From positions 1 to 6,231 of the forward strand of contig JAPLER010000279.1 in NCBI GenBank assembly GCA_026391115.1: DNA of 6,231 bases. The letters run 5' to 3'. The position numbers were made by a program, and so were the translations under genes. Within the stretch, counting starts at the first letter, position 1, and the number at the start of each line of letters is the position of its first letter. Source of the DNA: Bacteroidota bacterium (GTDB taxonomy: Bacteria > Bacteroidota > Bacteroidia > Chitinophagales > Chitinophagaceae). Shown in pieces: positions 1-6,231 of this stretch. Below the pieces are notes generated by a model. That model was given only the letters and a program-made list of their open reading frames with translations, was not told the DNA's origin and did not search any database.

Positions 1-912
1 AGTCCTATTCATATTGTCAATTGTACTTGCAGCAATCCAAGCTTGGTTTACACGAACTAAATTTGATGCAATTTTTTCTTCAGAAAATAAGGCGTCGTTG
101 TCTCTAAATGTTTCGCTATTTACTGCACCTGTTATTGCAACACTATAGTCACCTACTTCATCATTGTAAAGTTGATTTCTATATTCTCCTTTAAAATTTT
201 GTAAAAGATATGCGAAAATGATGAAAATGAATCCTAGTAGAACTTTTTTAGCAATATGCATTTTTTTAAGAAATATATAATATAAACCAAAGAAAATAAT
301 CCAGATCATTAAGTCATGAAAAAAAGCAAATTGCAACGCCCAAAAAAATTCATAAGCAACTACAGCTCCTATATAATATTTATATTTACTTGGATTTAAT
401 GTAAGTAAACCAAATAAACCTACATAACGTAAACCCGAAAGTAGTAATATAAAAAATGCAATTTCCCCAGGTATTGGTAATATGTCATTAGCAATTTTTA
501 ATCCTAAGCCCCCAAGCAACCATGTTTTCATAGCGTCTTCATTTAAAACAGCTTGAATTTTTACAAAACTAAATCTAGTACTAAAAATTTCAGTTTTAAA
601 CATATAAATACCTGCATGTAAAGCTAGTATTCCAGGTATGGCAATGCTAAAATACTCGTCAGGTTCTACGTTCATTCTGTAAGGTAAAATATCAGAATCA
701 TTAAAATTATATAGTATTGAAGGCGATAATAGATAATTAAGAGAGTACATTACCAATGTAAATTCTCTAAAGGCAATTGTACTAGAACTTACCAGAAAAA
801 GGTGTACCATATAAGTAATACCTAAAGCTGCTGCAGTTAATTGTAATGTAGTTGCAGAGCTAAAAGCAATAGCAATTAATAGGTATATCCAAATTTTACT
901 GTCTTTTAACAC
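1..912 (-). CDS. Putative polysaccharide polymerase (Wzy-like), polytopic membrane protein, 3' end outside window
   Basis: This open frame of 304 codons has no stop before the window edge, so the C-terminus is missing. I start it at GTG (912-910): an in-frame TAA lies directly before that codon, and the first ATG (810-808) would remove a hydrophobic N-terminal helix. The protein is strongly hydrophobic, with about eight or nine likely membrane segments near residues 7-24, 26-45, 50-65, 88-106, 130-146, 150-172, 178-197, 199-215 and 223-238. A hydrophilic stretch from about 240 follows, containing KGEYRNQ (241-247) and RVNQAW (287-292); its Arg/Lys-rich character would fit a large periplasmic loop. 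Many helices, one long polar loop and a place among glycosyltransferases are typical of Wzy-type repeat-unit polymerases, which join lipid-linked oligosaccharides at the periplasmic face. The function is inferred from topology and context; I recognise no diagnostic motif. It could instead be another polytopic envelope protein. It lies 10 bases after the preceding gene and is presumably cotranscribed with it. Confidence 0.72.
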   Translation of the reverse strand, partial: MLKDSKIWIYLLIAIAFSSATTLQLTAAALGITYMVHLFLVSSSTIAFREFTLVMYSLNYLLSPSILYNFNDSDILPYRMNVEPDEYFSIAIPGILALHAGIYMFKTEIFSTRFSFVKIQAVLNEDAMKTWLLGGLGLKIANDILPIPGEIAFFILLLSGLRYVGLFGLLTLNPSKYKYYIGAVVAYEFFWALQFAFFHDLMIWIIFFGLYYIFLKKMHIAKKVLLGFIFIIFAYLLQNFKGEYRNQLYNDEVGDYSVAITGAVNSETFRDNDALFSEEKIASNLVRVNQAWIAASTIDNMNRT

Positions 913-922
913 TTAAATATTT

Positions 923-2044
923 TTATAGTACACTGGCAATGTTAGTGTAAACTGATTCATAATAGAAGTTAGATGGAGTATTGGCAATTTCATTTTTACT
1001 TATTGACATAAACTGATTGTAATAAGTATTTATATTGTTAAAATCTACTTCAAAAATTAAAGGGAACGATGTTGTGTTTTTATATGCCTGACACCCAACC
1101 ATAATATGTGGATACCAAACATTTAAGCTACAAGCTAAATATTCAAATAGTTTATTGGGTGCGTTGTAAATGTAGTTTTTGATATGACCATTATATATAA
1201 TTAAGCCCACTTGATAATTTCCATTTTTTATCATAAAAGGAATATCATCGTATGCAACGCTACCTAAAATATTAATATGTTTTGTATTTAAATCTTTAAT
1301 ATAACTTACGGCTTCGCTATTAAACTGATTTGTGTAAATATCTAATATAATTTTTCCCTCTTTAGAAATTACAAATTGAGCTAATTCTTTCAAATACATT
1401 GTATCTAAACCCAATGAACCTATATAAATAAATTTTGTAACATCACTATTGGCAATAGTGGTTGAGTTTTTTGTTATCCAATTTTTAGGAGGATAATTGG
1501 GCATCAACTGATGCTTGCTTTTATTGTATGTTATTGATTCATCTTTCAAAAACATTTCTAACCTGCTTTTATTGGTATGTGAAATCCAAGTTGCTTGTTT
1601 ATACAATTTTTGCTCTTGCTTATGTAGCCATTTTACTATTGCAGAGTTTGTTTGATACTCTTCTGTTGAAGTGTATTCGTGATAGTGAATAAATAGGTTT
1701 AATTTTTTTTTAATTTTTTTATACAAAAATGCTGGTAGCACAGATAAGGTTTCGTAATAAAGTACAGAACTAGGTTTTATTACAATTAATTTAAAAAATG
1801 TACATAAATAGAAAAACAAATAATTTGCAATTCTTTTTATTGTTGATGGAGAGTTGATATTGCCACATCTTTTAATAATTATCTTATTGTTTTTGGGTTG
1901 ATATGCCTTAAAGCCTAAAGGAAAATTATTTGTAAAAACATAAACCTTTTGTTCGGTATTCTCTTTTGCCAAATAATCAAGTAAATTGGTAATTGGAGGA
2001 TACTTTTCAATTGGCTGAAAATGAATAATAGCAATACTCTTCAT
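923..2044 (-). CDS. Glycosyltransferase, GT-B fold, GT4-like
   Basis: The predicted product is a 373-residue cytoplasmic or membrane-associated glycosyltransferase, probably adding one sugar of a surface polysaccharide repeat unit. The N-terminal half (about 1-190) resembles a GT-B acceptor domain: it begins KSIAIIHFQ, followed by a lysine-rich segment (109-114) and HYHEYT (120-125). The C-terminal donor domain opens with FIYIGSLG (205-212) and carries NAPNKLFEYLA (294-304), the form of the nucleotide-sugar site seen in many Bacteroidota glycosyltransferases. Glu301 fits the second glutamate of the EX7E motif, but the first is not conserved (Tyr293 in that place). The frame can be opened upstream at a TTG (2056-2054), but that would overlap the preceding gene by 8 bases; the ATG at 2044 leaves a 4-base gap and puts the first beta strand at the N-terminus, so I chose it. 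Donor and acceptor sugars cannot be told from sequence. The class is fairly sure, the specificity unknown. Confidence 0.85.
   Translation of the reverse strand: MKSIAIIHFQPIEKYPPITNLLDYLAKENTEQKVYVFTNNFPLGFKAYQPKNNKIIIKRCGNINSPSTIKRIANYLFFYLCTFFKLIVIKPSSVLYYETLSVLPAFLYKKIKKKLNLFIHYHEYTSTEEYQTNSAIVKWLHKQEQKLYKQATWISHTNKSRLEMFLKDESITYNKSKHQLMPNYPPKNWITKNSTTIANSDVTKFIYIGSLGLDTMYLKELAQFVISKEGKIILDIYTNQFNSEAVSYIKDLNTKHINILGSVAYDDIPFMIKNGNYQVGLIIYNGHIKNYIYNAPNKLFEYLACSLNVWYPHIMVGCQAYKNTTSFPLIFEVDFNNINTYYNQFMSISKNEIANTPSNFYYESVYTNIASVL
1703..1720 (-). repeat. Two adjacent homopolymer A tracts (A7 and A9) inside a glycosyltransferase gene
   Basis: On the coding strand a run of seven A residues, TT, and a run of nine A residues lie back to back and encode KKIKKK of the GT at 923-2044 (about residues 109-114). 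Runs of this length can slip during replication or transcription and would put the rest of the gene out of frame. In such an AT-rich genome they can also arise simply from lysine-rich coding, so no regulatory role is claimed. Confidence 0.45.
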
Positions 2045-2048
2045 TAAA

Positions 2049-3074
2049 TTATACAAACGACTTTAAAACATTATATACTTGAAATGTTCTGTCTTTGTAG
2101 CTATATTTTTTATTAATAGCAGCATTGTTACTTAATGTTCTAAACTCATTGGCTTGCTCTTTTGACAGCGATAACAAATAATTGATTTTAGTTACACACT
2201 CATCTATGTCTTTATATAAAAAAATTTCTTTTCCTTCTTCAAAAAATAATTGATGTTCCTTGGTATTTGGAGCAACTTGTAGACCACCAATACCAGGCAC
2301 TTCAAAGGTTCTCATATTATGAGAATCTTCGTTATGTATTCTCATTAAATTAATTTGCACTCGGTATTTTCTTAATGTTTTCCATTGCTCATTGCTATAA
2401 ACAGGCGTATGTGTTGTAATATTTTTATGCGTTACAAATTTGTCCCAATCATTTCCAAAAACATCTATCTCAATTCCTTTTGCAGCAAGTTGCTCTAAAA
2501 ATGCAGATCTTATTTTATCTGGATTTCCCAAGAAACAAGCTTTTACAATCTCTTCCTCTTTGCTACATTCGTCAAACAATTCTTTACTTACATCAAAGGC
2601 AAAAGGTAAAAAATCTGTTTTTGCATTATACTGTTGTTGTAATTGTTTTTGTATTTCTAAGTTGTATGTAAAATGAAAATCATAGAGACCAATTGAATTT
2701 GTTACATGGGCATTACCACTACCTTTTCCTGTAAAAATAAATGGATTATCAGGATTGTAATTTACTAACTTAATTCCTTTTGATTTAGCCCATTTTAAAC
2801 TTTCTGGTGTAATTTCCATTCCTTTAAAAACCCAAATTATATCTGGTTTAAAGTCGTCGACTATTTCTTTAAACTGGTTGTTTATTTTTTTGTGTATGGA
2901 TGACAGTCCTAATTTAAAAATAATTTTTCTTAAAATATTTCCACTAAAATAGTAATCATAAAAAATGGATTGTGCAGTAAAGCGTTTGGTATCAACACCA
3001 AGTTCAATTAAGTATTTGTAGTAAAAGTTTTCTATTGAAAAAACTTTGTCAGAACCTATTATTAATAATTTCAT
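2049..3074 (-). CDS. Glycosyltransferase, CgeB-like (Glyco_trans_1_2 type)
   Basis: This complete 341-residue protein resembles the CgeB / 'glycosyl transferases group 1' family. It starts with a Rossmann strand, KLLIIGSDKVFS (2-13). A second N-domain strand, KPDIIWVFKG (76-85), is followed by NYNPDNP (105-111), where such proteins often show an aspartate- and proline-rich turn. The C-domain starts near ACFLGN (179-184), and the signature region is HNMRTFEVPGIGG (252-264), followed by EGKEIFLYKD (280-289). In CgeB-like enzymes this region contacts the donor nucleotide; Asp250 and Glu258 have the same spacing as the EX7E pair. No signal peptide or membrane segment is visible, so it probably works in the cytoplasm on a lipid-linked glycan. 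The ATG at 3074 comes 3 bases after the acyltransferase stop, and its own stop is 4 bases before the next start, so translational coupling is likely. Sugar specificity is unknown. CgeB itself is linked to Bacillus spore coats, which this context does not suggest. Confidence 0.85.
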   Translation of the reverse strand: MKLLIIGSDKVFSIENFYYKYLIELGVDTKRFTAQSIFYDYYFSGNILRKIIFKLGLSSIHKKINNQFKEIVDDFKPDIIWVFKGMEITPESLKWAKSKGIKLVNYNPDNPFIFTGKGSGNAHVTNSIGLYDFHFTYNLEIQKQLQQQYNAKTDFLPFAFDVSKELFDECSKEEEIVKACFLGNPDKIRSAFLEQLAAKGIEIDVFGNDWDKFVTHKNITTHTPVYSNEQWKTLRKYRVQINLMRIHNEDSHNMRTFEVPGIGGLQVAPNTKEHQLFFEEGKEIFLYKDIDECVTKINYLLSLSKEQANEFRTLSNNAAINKKYSYKDRTFQVYNVLKSFV

Positions 3075-3077
3075 TAA

Positions 3078-3893
3078 CTATTGGTAATTAAATTTTTTGC
3101 CTAGTGTATTTCTAATTACACCTATATCTTTGAAAATAATAAAAAGTACAGTACAAATAGCTACAATGAATAGCATAGTAGCTAATATTTTTTTGTAATT
3201 TTTTTCAACAAATTTTTCTATGCTATATGTGCTATTAATCCATGCTAGTATTACACCAAGTGAAATTGCATCCATTCTACAAGGCAGCAATACATAAGCA
3301 GCTATCCATGGAGTTTCGGGAGTAATATAAACCCATCTAAAAACATTAGCTAAAAGTATAAATGCAATTAACAAATAGGGTAATAATTTTTTATTGGTAA
3401 AATAAATAATAAATGGAATGATTAAATAAAATTGTTCTTCGATGCCAATAGACCAGGTAACAGACATTGCAGTATTGCCCATATGGTTTAACTTAGCCAT
3501 AAAAACATTATGAAACATAGTAAAATATGACCAAGTAGGAATGGTGTCACTATCGCGTAAGAAATAAGTATTTTTAAATGCTGGAATTGCACAAAGTATA
3601 ATGAACAATAGTATTAGTAAGTAATAATTAGGTATAATTCTTACAAATCGTCTGATATAAAAAGTTGAAAAATAGTTCTTTTTATTTTTATTAGTGATTA
3701 GTATTCCTCCAATTAAGAAACCTGATAGTACAAAAAACAAATCGACACCTGCCCAACCAAATGAAAATAGTTTGGCAAATAATTTGCCTAAAAAACTAGT
3801 TGAATCGGTTAGTTGATTATTGATGTAATGAAAGCTTACGACAAGCAAACTTGCAACAGCTCGTAAACCATCTATTTGTGATATTCTTTTCAT
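3078..3893 (-). CDS. Acyltransferase-3 family membrane O-acyltransferase, shortened C-terminus
   Basis: This 271-residue polytopic membrane protein belongs to the acyltransferase-3 family (OafA/OacA-like), which O-acetylates surface glycans and other substrates. Visible signatures, in order: ISQIDGLRAVA (4-14) with the conserved His22 in SFHY; FFVLSGFLIGG (53-63); FYIRRFVRIIP (78-88) carrying the conserved arginines; TWSIGIEEQFYL (146-157); and CRMDAISLG (205-213). About eight membrane helices can be counted, the last near 234-254. The protein then ends in a short polar tail (GKKFNYQ). Family members usually have about 350-400 residues and ten helices, with a late 'lGkiSYslYL'-like helix that is absent here. 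The next gene starts 3 bases on, so the missing part is not in another frame. The protein may be a natural short form or a C-terminal deletion; activity is uncertain. The start ATG overlaps the previous stop (TAATG). The likely role is modification of the polysaccharide made by the neighbouring transferases. Confidence 0.85.
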   Translation of the reverse strand: MKRISQIDGLRAVASLLVVSFHYINNQLTDSTSFLGKLFAKLFSFGWAGVDLFFVLSGFLIGGILITNKNKKNYFSTFYIRRFVRIIPNYYLLILLFIILCAIPAFKNTYFLRDSDTIPTWSYFTMFHNVFMAKLNHMGNTAMSVTWSIGIEEQFYLIIPFIIYFTNKKLLPYLLIAFILLANVFRWVYITPETPWIAAYVLLPCRMDAISLGVILAWINSTYSIEKFVEKNYKKILATMLFIVAICTVLFIIFKDIGVIRNTLGKKFNYQ

Positions 3894-3895
3894 TA
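3891..3895 (-). promoter_or_regulatory. TAATG stop-start overlap (translational coupling)
   Basis: Read on the minus strand, the TAA stop of the GT4 glycosyltransferase shares its last A with the ATG of the acyltransferase. There is no clear Shine-Dalgarno sequence before this ATG (the nearby purine stretch is AAAAGA). Ribosomes finishing the first gene could re-initiate here, which would keep the amounts of the two proteins linked. The overlap is seen in the sequence; coupling is inferred from how such overlaps usually behave. Confidence 0.6.
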
Positions 3896-5074
3896 ATCTT
3901 TTATTTGTGCAACTAAATTGCTTATCATTTGATTGTGCGATAACTGTTGAAACTCTCTGCTAATTTTAATTGAGTATTGACTAAAAGTCTCTTGTTTATT
4001 TGTATTAACTATATCTAGTAAATGTTGCTGTAGTTCTGCAATATTGCTATGATGATATACAAAACCATTTTTTCCTTCTTGTACATCATCGTTTATACCC
4101 CAACTGCCACTTGTATTGGCAACAATAATTGGACAGCCCATATATATAGCTTCGCTGATTGAAAGTGAATGTGGTTCTATTTTAGCAGGATGAATATACA
4201 CATTGCTAGCAGCATAAACTTTTGGTAAATCACTTGGATTAACAAAGCCTAAGAAATGCACTTTGTTGTGTGTTAAGTTGTTTGCTAAATCTTTCCATTT
4301 TTCTTCCATTACACCACTACCAGCTATAATTAAATGAAACTTTTTTTGTGGTAGCGTTTTTTCTAAATTATACAATAATTTTATTAAGTCATCTTGACTT
4401 TTCCAATTCACTAATTTTCCTACAACCGAAACTGCAATTTCATTTTCGGCAATGTTGTATTGACTTCTAAAACAACTTCTTAAACTTTCTTTATTTGCAA
4501 ATGCTGCGTCATAAGTTATAATGTCAATAGAAAACATCATTCTATGCATCTTAGTTTTAGATACTCCATAAAATTTATAATAAGCTTCATTTGCATTGCC
4601 AACAGTTAAAAAATAGTCTTCTTTTTTAAATAAAAAATATAAGTAAGGAAACTTTAAAACCTCTTTCCAAAGTGGTCTTTTTTGTCTGTGTTCTGCGTCA
4701 CTTATGTATGCAATTTTTACTTTATTTTTTATAGCCCAATTTCTAGCGTGCTTTGCAAATTGATGAAAGTAACCATAATGCACTAAAAGTTGTGGTTTAA
4801 ACTCACTTAGCTTTTCATCTAAGTTACTTGCATCTAAAGCAGGTGTAGATTGTAGCGTTTTATCACCATTTAAAAATTCGTGATTGAATTCATCTAGGTA
4901 CAAATTACTCCAACTAATTTCTCGTTTAAAATTAGGATCTAAATATTTTACAGCACCTAAGTTTGATGCAAAAAAAACTTTTAATGTAACGCCCTCAATT
5001 TTTGCCCAACTTGCATACATTGAGAAAAAGTGTTGTACTGGATGTGATATAACTAATGCTATTTTAAAACTCAT
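3893..5074 (-). CDS. Glycosyltransferase family 4 (GT-B)
   Basis: This complete 393-residue protein is the most canonical glycosyltransferase of the window. The N-terminal acceptor domain begins KIALVISHPVQHF (4-16), a recognisable opening of a GT4 subgroup; PQLLVHYGYFHQF (94-106) and AYISDAEHR (122-130) follow. The donor domain shows VSVVGKLVNWKSQDDLI (215-231), with the lysine (Lys225) and arginine/lysine region typical of phosphate binding, then LIIAGSG (248-254), HFLGFV (273-278), and EPHSLSISEA (300-309). The last contains a full EX7E pair (Glu300 and Glu308), which in retaining GT4 enzymes binds the nucleotide sugar. The end of the domain has EGKNGFVY (333-340). It would transfer a sugar from a nucleotide donor to a lipid-linked intermediate in the cytoplasm; donor and acceptor are unknown. 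The ATG is 16 bases after the upstream gene's stop, preceded by a weak purine stretch (AGAAGAA). Its TAA overlaps the acyltransferase start by one base. Confidence 0.92.
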   Translation of the reverse strand: MSFKIALVISHPVQHFFSMYASWAKIEGVTLKVFFASNLGAVKYLDPNFKREISWSNLYLDEFNHEFLNGDKTLQSTPALDASNLDEKLSEFKPQLLVHYGYFHQFAKHARNWAIKNKVKIAYISDAEHRQKRPLWKEVLKFPYLYFLFKKEDYFLTVGNANEAYYKFYGVSKTKMHRMMFSIDIITYDAAFANKESLRSCFRSQYNIAENEIAVSVVGKLVNWKSQDDLIKLLYNLEKTLPQKKFHLIIAGSGVMEEKWKDLANNLTHNKVHFLGFVNPSDLPKVYAASNVYIHPAKIEPHSLSISEAIYMGCPIIVANTSGSWGINDDVQEGKNGFVYHHSNIAELQQHLLDIVNTNKQETFSQYSIKISREFQQLSHNQMISNLVAQIKD

Positions 5075-5090
5075 TTTGTTAGTAGTTCTT

Positions 5091-6231
5091 CTATTTCTTC
5101 AATTTTTTTAGTATTTTTTCTATTTCACCAATTTTTTTTGAATACAAATTGCTTTTTGCAAAATTGCTTCGCAATGCTTGAAACGCTGGATGGTTATAGT
5201 GTTTTAGATTTGACACTACATTTTTAAATATTGTAGGTAGATTATTATTGTTTGTTCTGCTATCACTCATTTCTAAAAGATTAGGTATAGAAGCATAAGT
5301 AGTTATATTGTTAGATACAACTACTTTCCCTGTGCTTAAATATTCCATTACTTTGTGATAATTTGTACCATGACTTTGGTCTTTTAAAATATCGTAACAA
5401 ATTAAAAAGCCATCCATTCTTCTAAATTCTTGAGCAAGTTCACTAGGATGAATTGGACCATGTAGTACTACATTTTTTGAAACCATTAATTCTGCAATAA
5501 ATCTTTTTACTTCAGTATCACTTTCGCCACCAATATTCGATTGAATTGTTTTATACGAACCCCAAAACTCGAATATCACCTCTTCATTCTCTTTTACAAT
5601 TTCTAACAAACAATCGGTATCAATATCTTTTCTTAACCAGTTGCCGGATAACCCAAATCTAATAATGTTGTCATTTTTAATTGGAGTATCTAATTCTATA
5701 AATTCCTCTGCTAGTGCGTGATGTATAAAGTGTTTTGGAACATTAGATTGGTGATACATAGCTAAAATTTCTTTTGTAATTGATACAATTACATCACAAT
5801 TTTTGGCACTATTAATTCCATCTTTATTCAATGGTTCATCTATAGGATTAAAAAACTTAATTGGATTATTGGAAAAGTATTTGAATGGATAATAATCGCC
5901 TAAATCAAAACTCCAGATAATATCAATTTTTTTATTGATTGTTTGCTCAATTTTCTTGATATGATAATGCATCAAGAAATGAAATATTTTTTTAAACTTA
6001 AATTTTATTTTATAAGTAAATGGTAGTGAGTGATGAATTAAATATAAGTTGCTTACAATATTGTTTTTTTTAATTTGAACAGTATTGGTAACTTTTTCTT
6101 CTTGTGGTGGGTTTAAAAAATATACTTCATTGTTATGCTTTGCCAACTCTATTGCATAATGATGCTTGGCTAAAAACATTTTACCCCAAGCTTGTGGCGA
6201 AATAATTAGTATTACTTTATTTTTTAACTCC
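5091..6231 (-). CDS. Glycosyltransferase, GT-B fold, 5' end outside window
   Basis: The frame stays open to the right edge, so this gene is incomplete at its N-terminus. The methionine at 6179-6177 is probably internal: 17 further in-frame codons precede it and read ELKNKVILIISPQAWGK. That is the first beta strand and loop of a GT-B Rossmann fold, continuing into MFLAKHHYAIELAKH and then VYFLNPP. No ATG, GTG or TTG occurs in frame within 6180-6231. Counted from that internal Met, FGLSGNW (175-181) opens the donor domain, HGPIHPSELA (240-249) precedes the donor-site helix, and NYHKVMEYLSTGK (273-285) is its nucleotide-sugar motif, with Glu279; the position eight residues before it is Gly, so the first EX7E glutamate is absent. 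Visible length is 379 codons, about full size for such an enzyme, so little should be missing. It probably transfers a sugar in the same polysaccharide pathway; specificity is unknown. It is the first gene of the operon in view. Confidence 0.88.
   Translation of the reverse strand, partial: ELKNKVILIISPQAWGKMFLAKHHYAIELAKHNNEVYFLNPPQEEKVTNTVQIKKNNIVSNLYLIHHSLPFTYKIKFKFKKIFHFLMHYHIKKIEQTINKKIDIIWSFDLGDYYPFKYFSNNPIKFFNPIDEPLNKDGINSAKNCDVIVSITKEILAMYHQSNVPKHFIHHALAEEFIELDTPIKNDNIIRFGLSGNWLRKDIDTDCLLEIVKENEEVIFEFWGSYKTIQSNIGGESDTEVKRFIAELMVSKNVVLHGPIHPSELAQEFRRMDGFLICYDILKDQSHGTNYHKVMEYLSTGKVVVSNNITTYASIPNLLEMSDSRTNNNNLPTIFKNVVSNLKHYNHPAFQALRSNFAKSNLYSKKIGEIEKILKKLKK

Noticed and set aside
1700..1722. 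Poly-T runs on the plus strand as a rho-independent terminator
   Set aside because: No GC-rich stem precedes them, they are inside a well supported coding region, and on the transcribed strand they read as A tracts.
2440..2676. Plus-strand open frames at 2440-2676 and 2480-2671
   Set aside because: They lie wholly inside the CgeB-like glycosyltransferase on the opposite strand, overlap each other in different frames, and their cysteine-, serine- and leucine-rich translations look like antisense of an AT-rich gene.
3078..3110. Frameshift explaining the short acyltransferase
   Set aside because: The bases after its stop immediately begin a well conserved glycosyltransferase, so no displaced C-terminal sequence exists in another frame.
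5075..5090. Promoter or terminator in the largest intergenic gap (16 bases)
   Set aside because: Too short for a promoter or a hairpin terminator; it holds only a weak purine stretch before the ATG.
4884..5111. Plus-strand open frame spanning a gene junction
   Set aside because: It is antisense to the start of the GT4 gene and the end of its neighbour, with no recognisable motif; the minus-strand genes have clear family signatures.
1..6231. CRISPR array, tRNA/rRNA, insertion sequence ends, attachment sites
   Set aside because: No spaced direct repeats, tRNA-like cloverleaf, transposase or terminal inverted repeats were noticed; the window is almost entirely coding on one strand.

Overview
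The window is AT-rich throughout (roughly 30% GC by eye). It holds one uninterrupted run of six genes, all on the minus strand, so the operon reads from right to left. The strand bias, AAA/AAT/ATT-rich codon use, absence of strong Shine-Dalgarno sequences and the style of the glycosyltransferases all suggest a low-GC member of the Bacteroidota (Flavobacteriia or Chitinophagia-like). That placement is an inference; no marker gene is present.

Layout in transcription order (right to left): (1) 6231-5091, a GT-B glycosyltransferase that enters from beyond the right edge, so its start codon is not in the window; (2) 5074-3893, a classical GT4 glycosyltransferase; (3) 3893-3078, an acyltransferase-3 type membrane O-acyltransferase that is unusually short and lacks the usual C-terminal helices; (4) 3074-2049, a CgeB-like glycosyltransferase; (5) 2044-923, another GT-B glycosyltransferase; (6) 912-1, a polytopic membrane protein, probably a Wzy-type polysaccharide polymerase, that starts at GTG and runs off the left edge without a stop. 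Gene junctions range from a 1-base overlap to a 16-base gap. No space is left for internal promoters or terminators, and no non-coding stretch longer than 16 bases exists.

Together the genes look like the middle of a surface polysaccharide (O-antigen, capsule or exopolysaccharide) locus. Four cytoplasmic glycosyltransferases would build a repeat unit on a lipid carrier, the acyltransferase would decorate it, and the polytopic protein would polymerise it. No flippase, initiating phosphosugar transferase, chain-length regulator or sugar-nucleotide synthesis gene is in view; these would be expected outside the window. I see no mobile element, CRISPR array, RNA gene or evidence for a new kind of system. 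The points most worth checking are the shortened acyltransferase, the two gene boundaries at the window edges, and the family of the putative polymerase.
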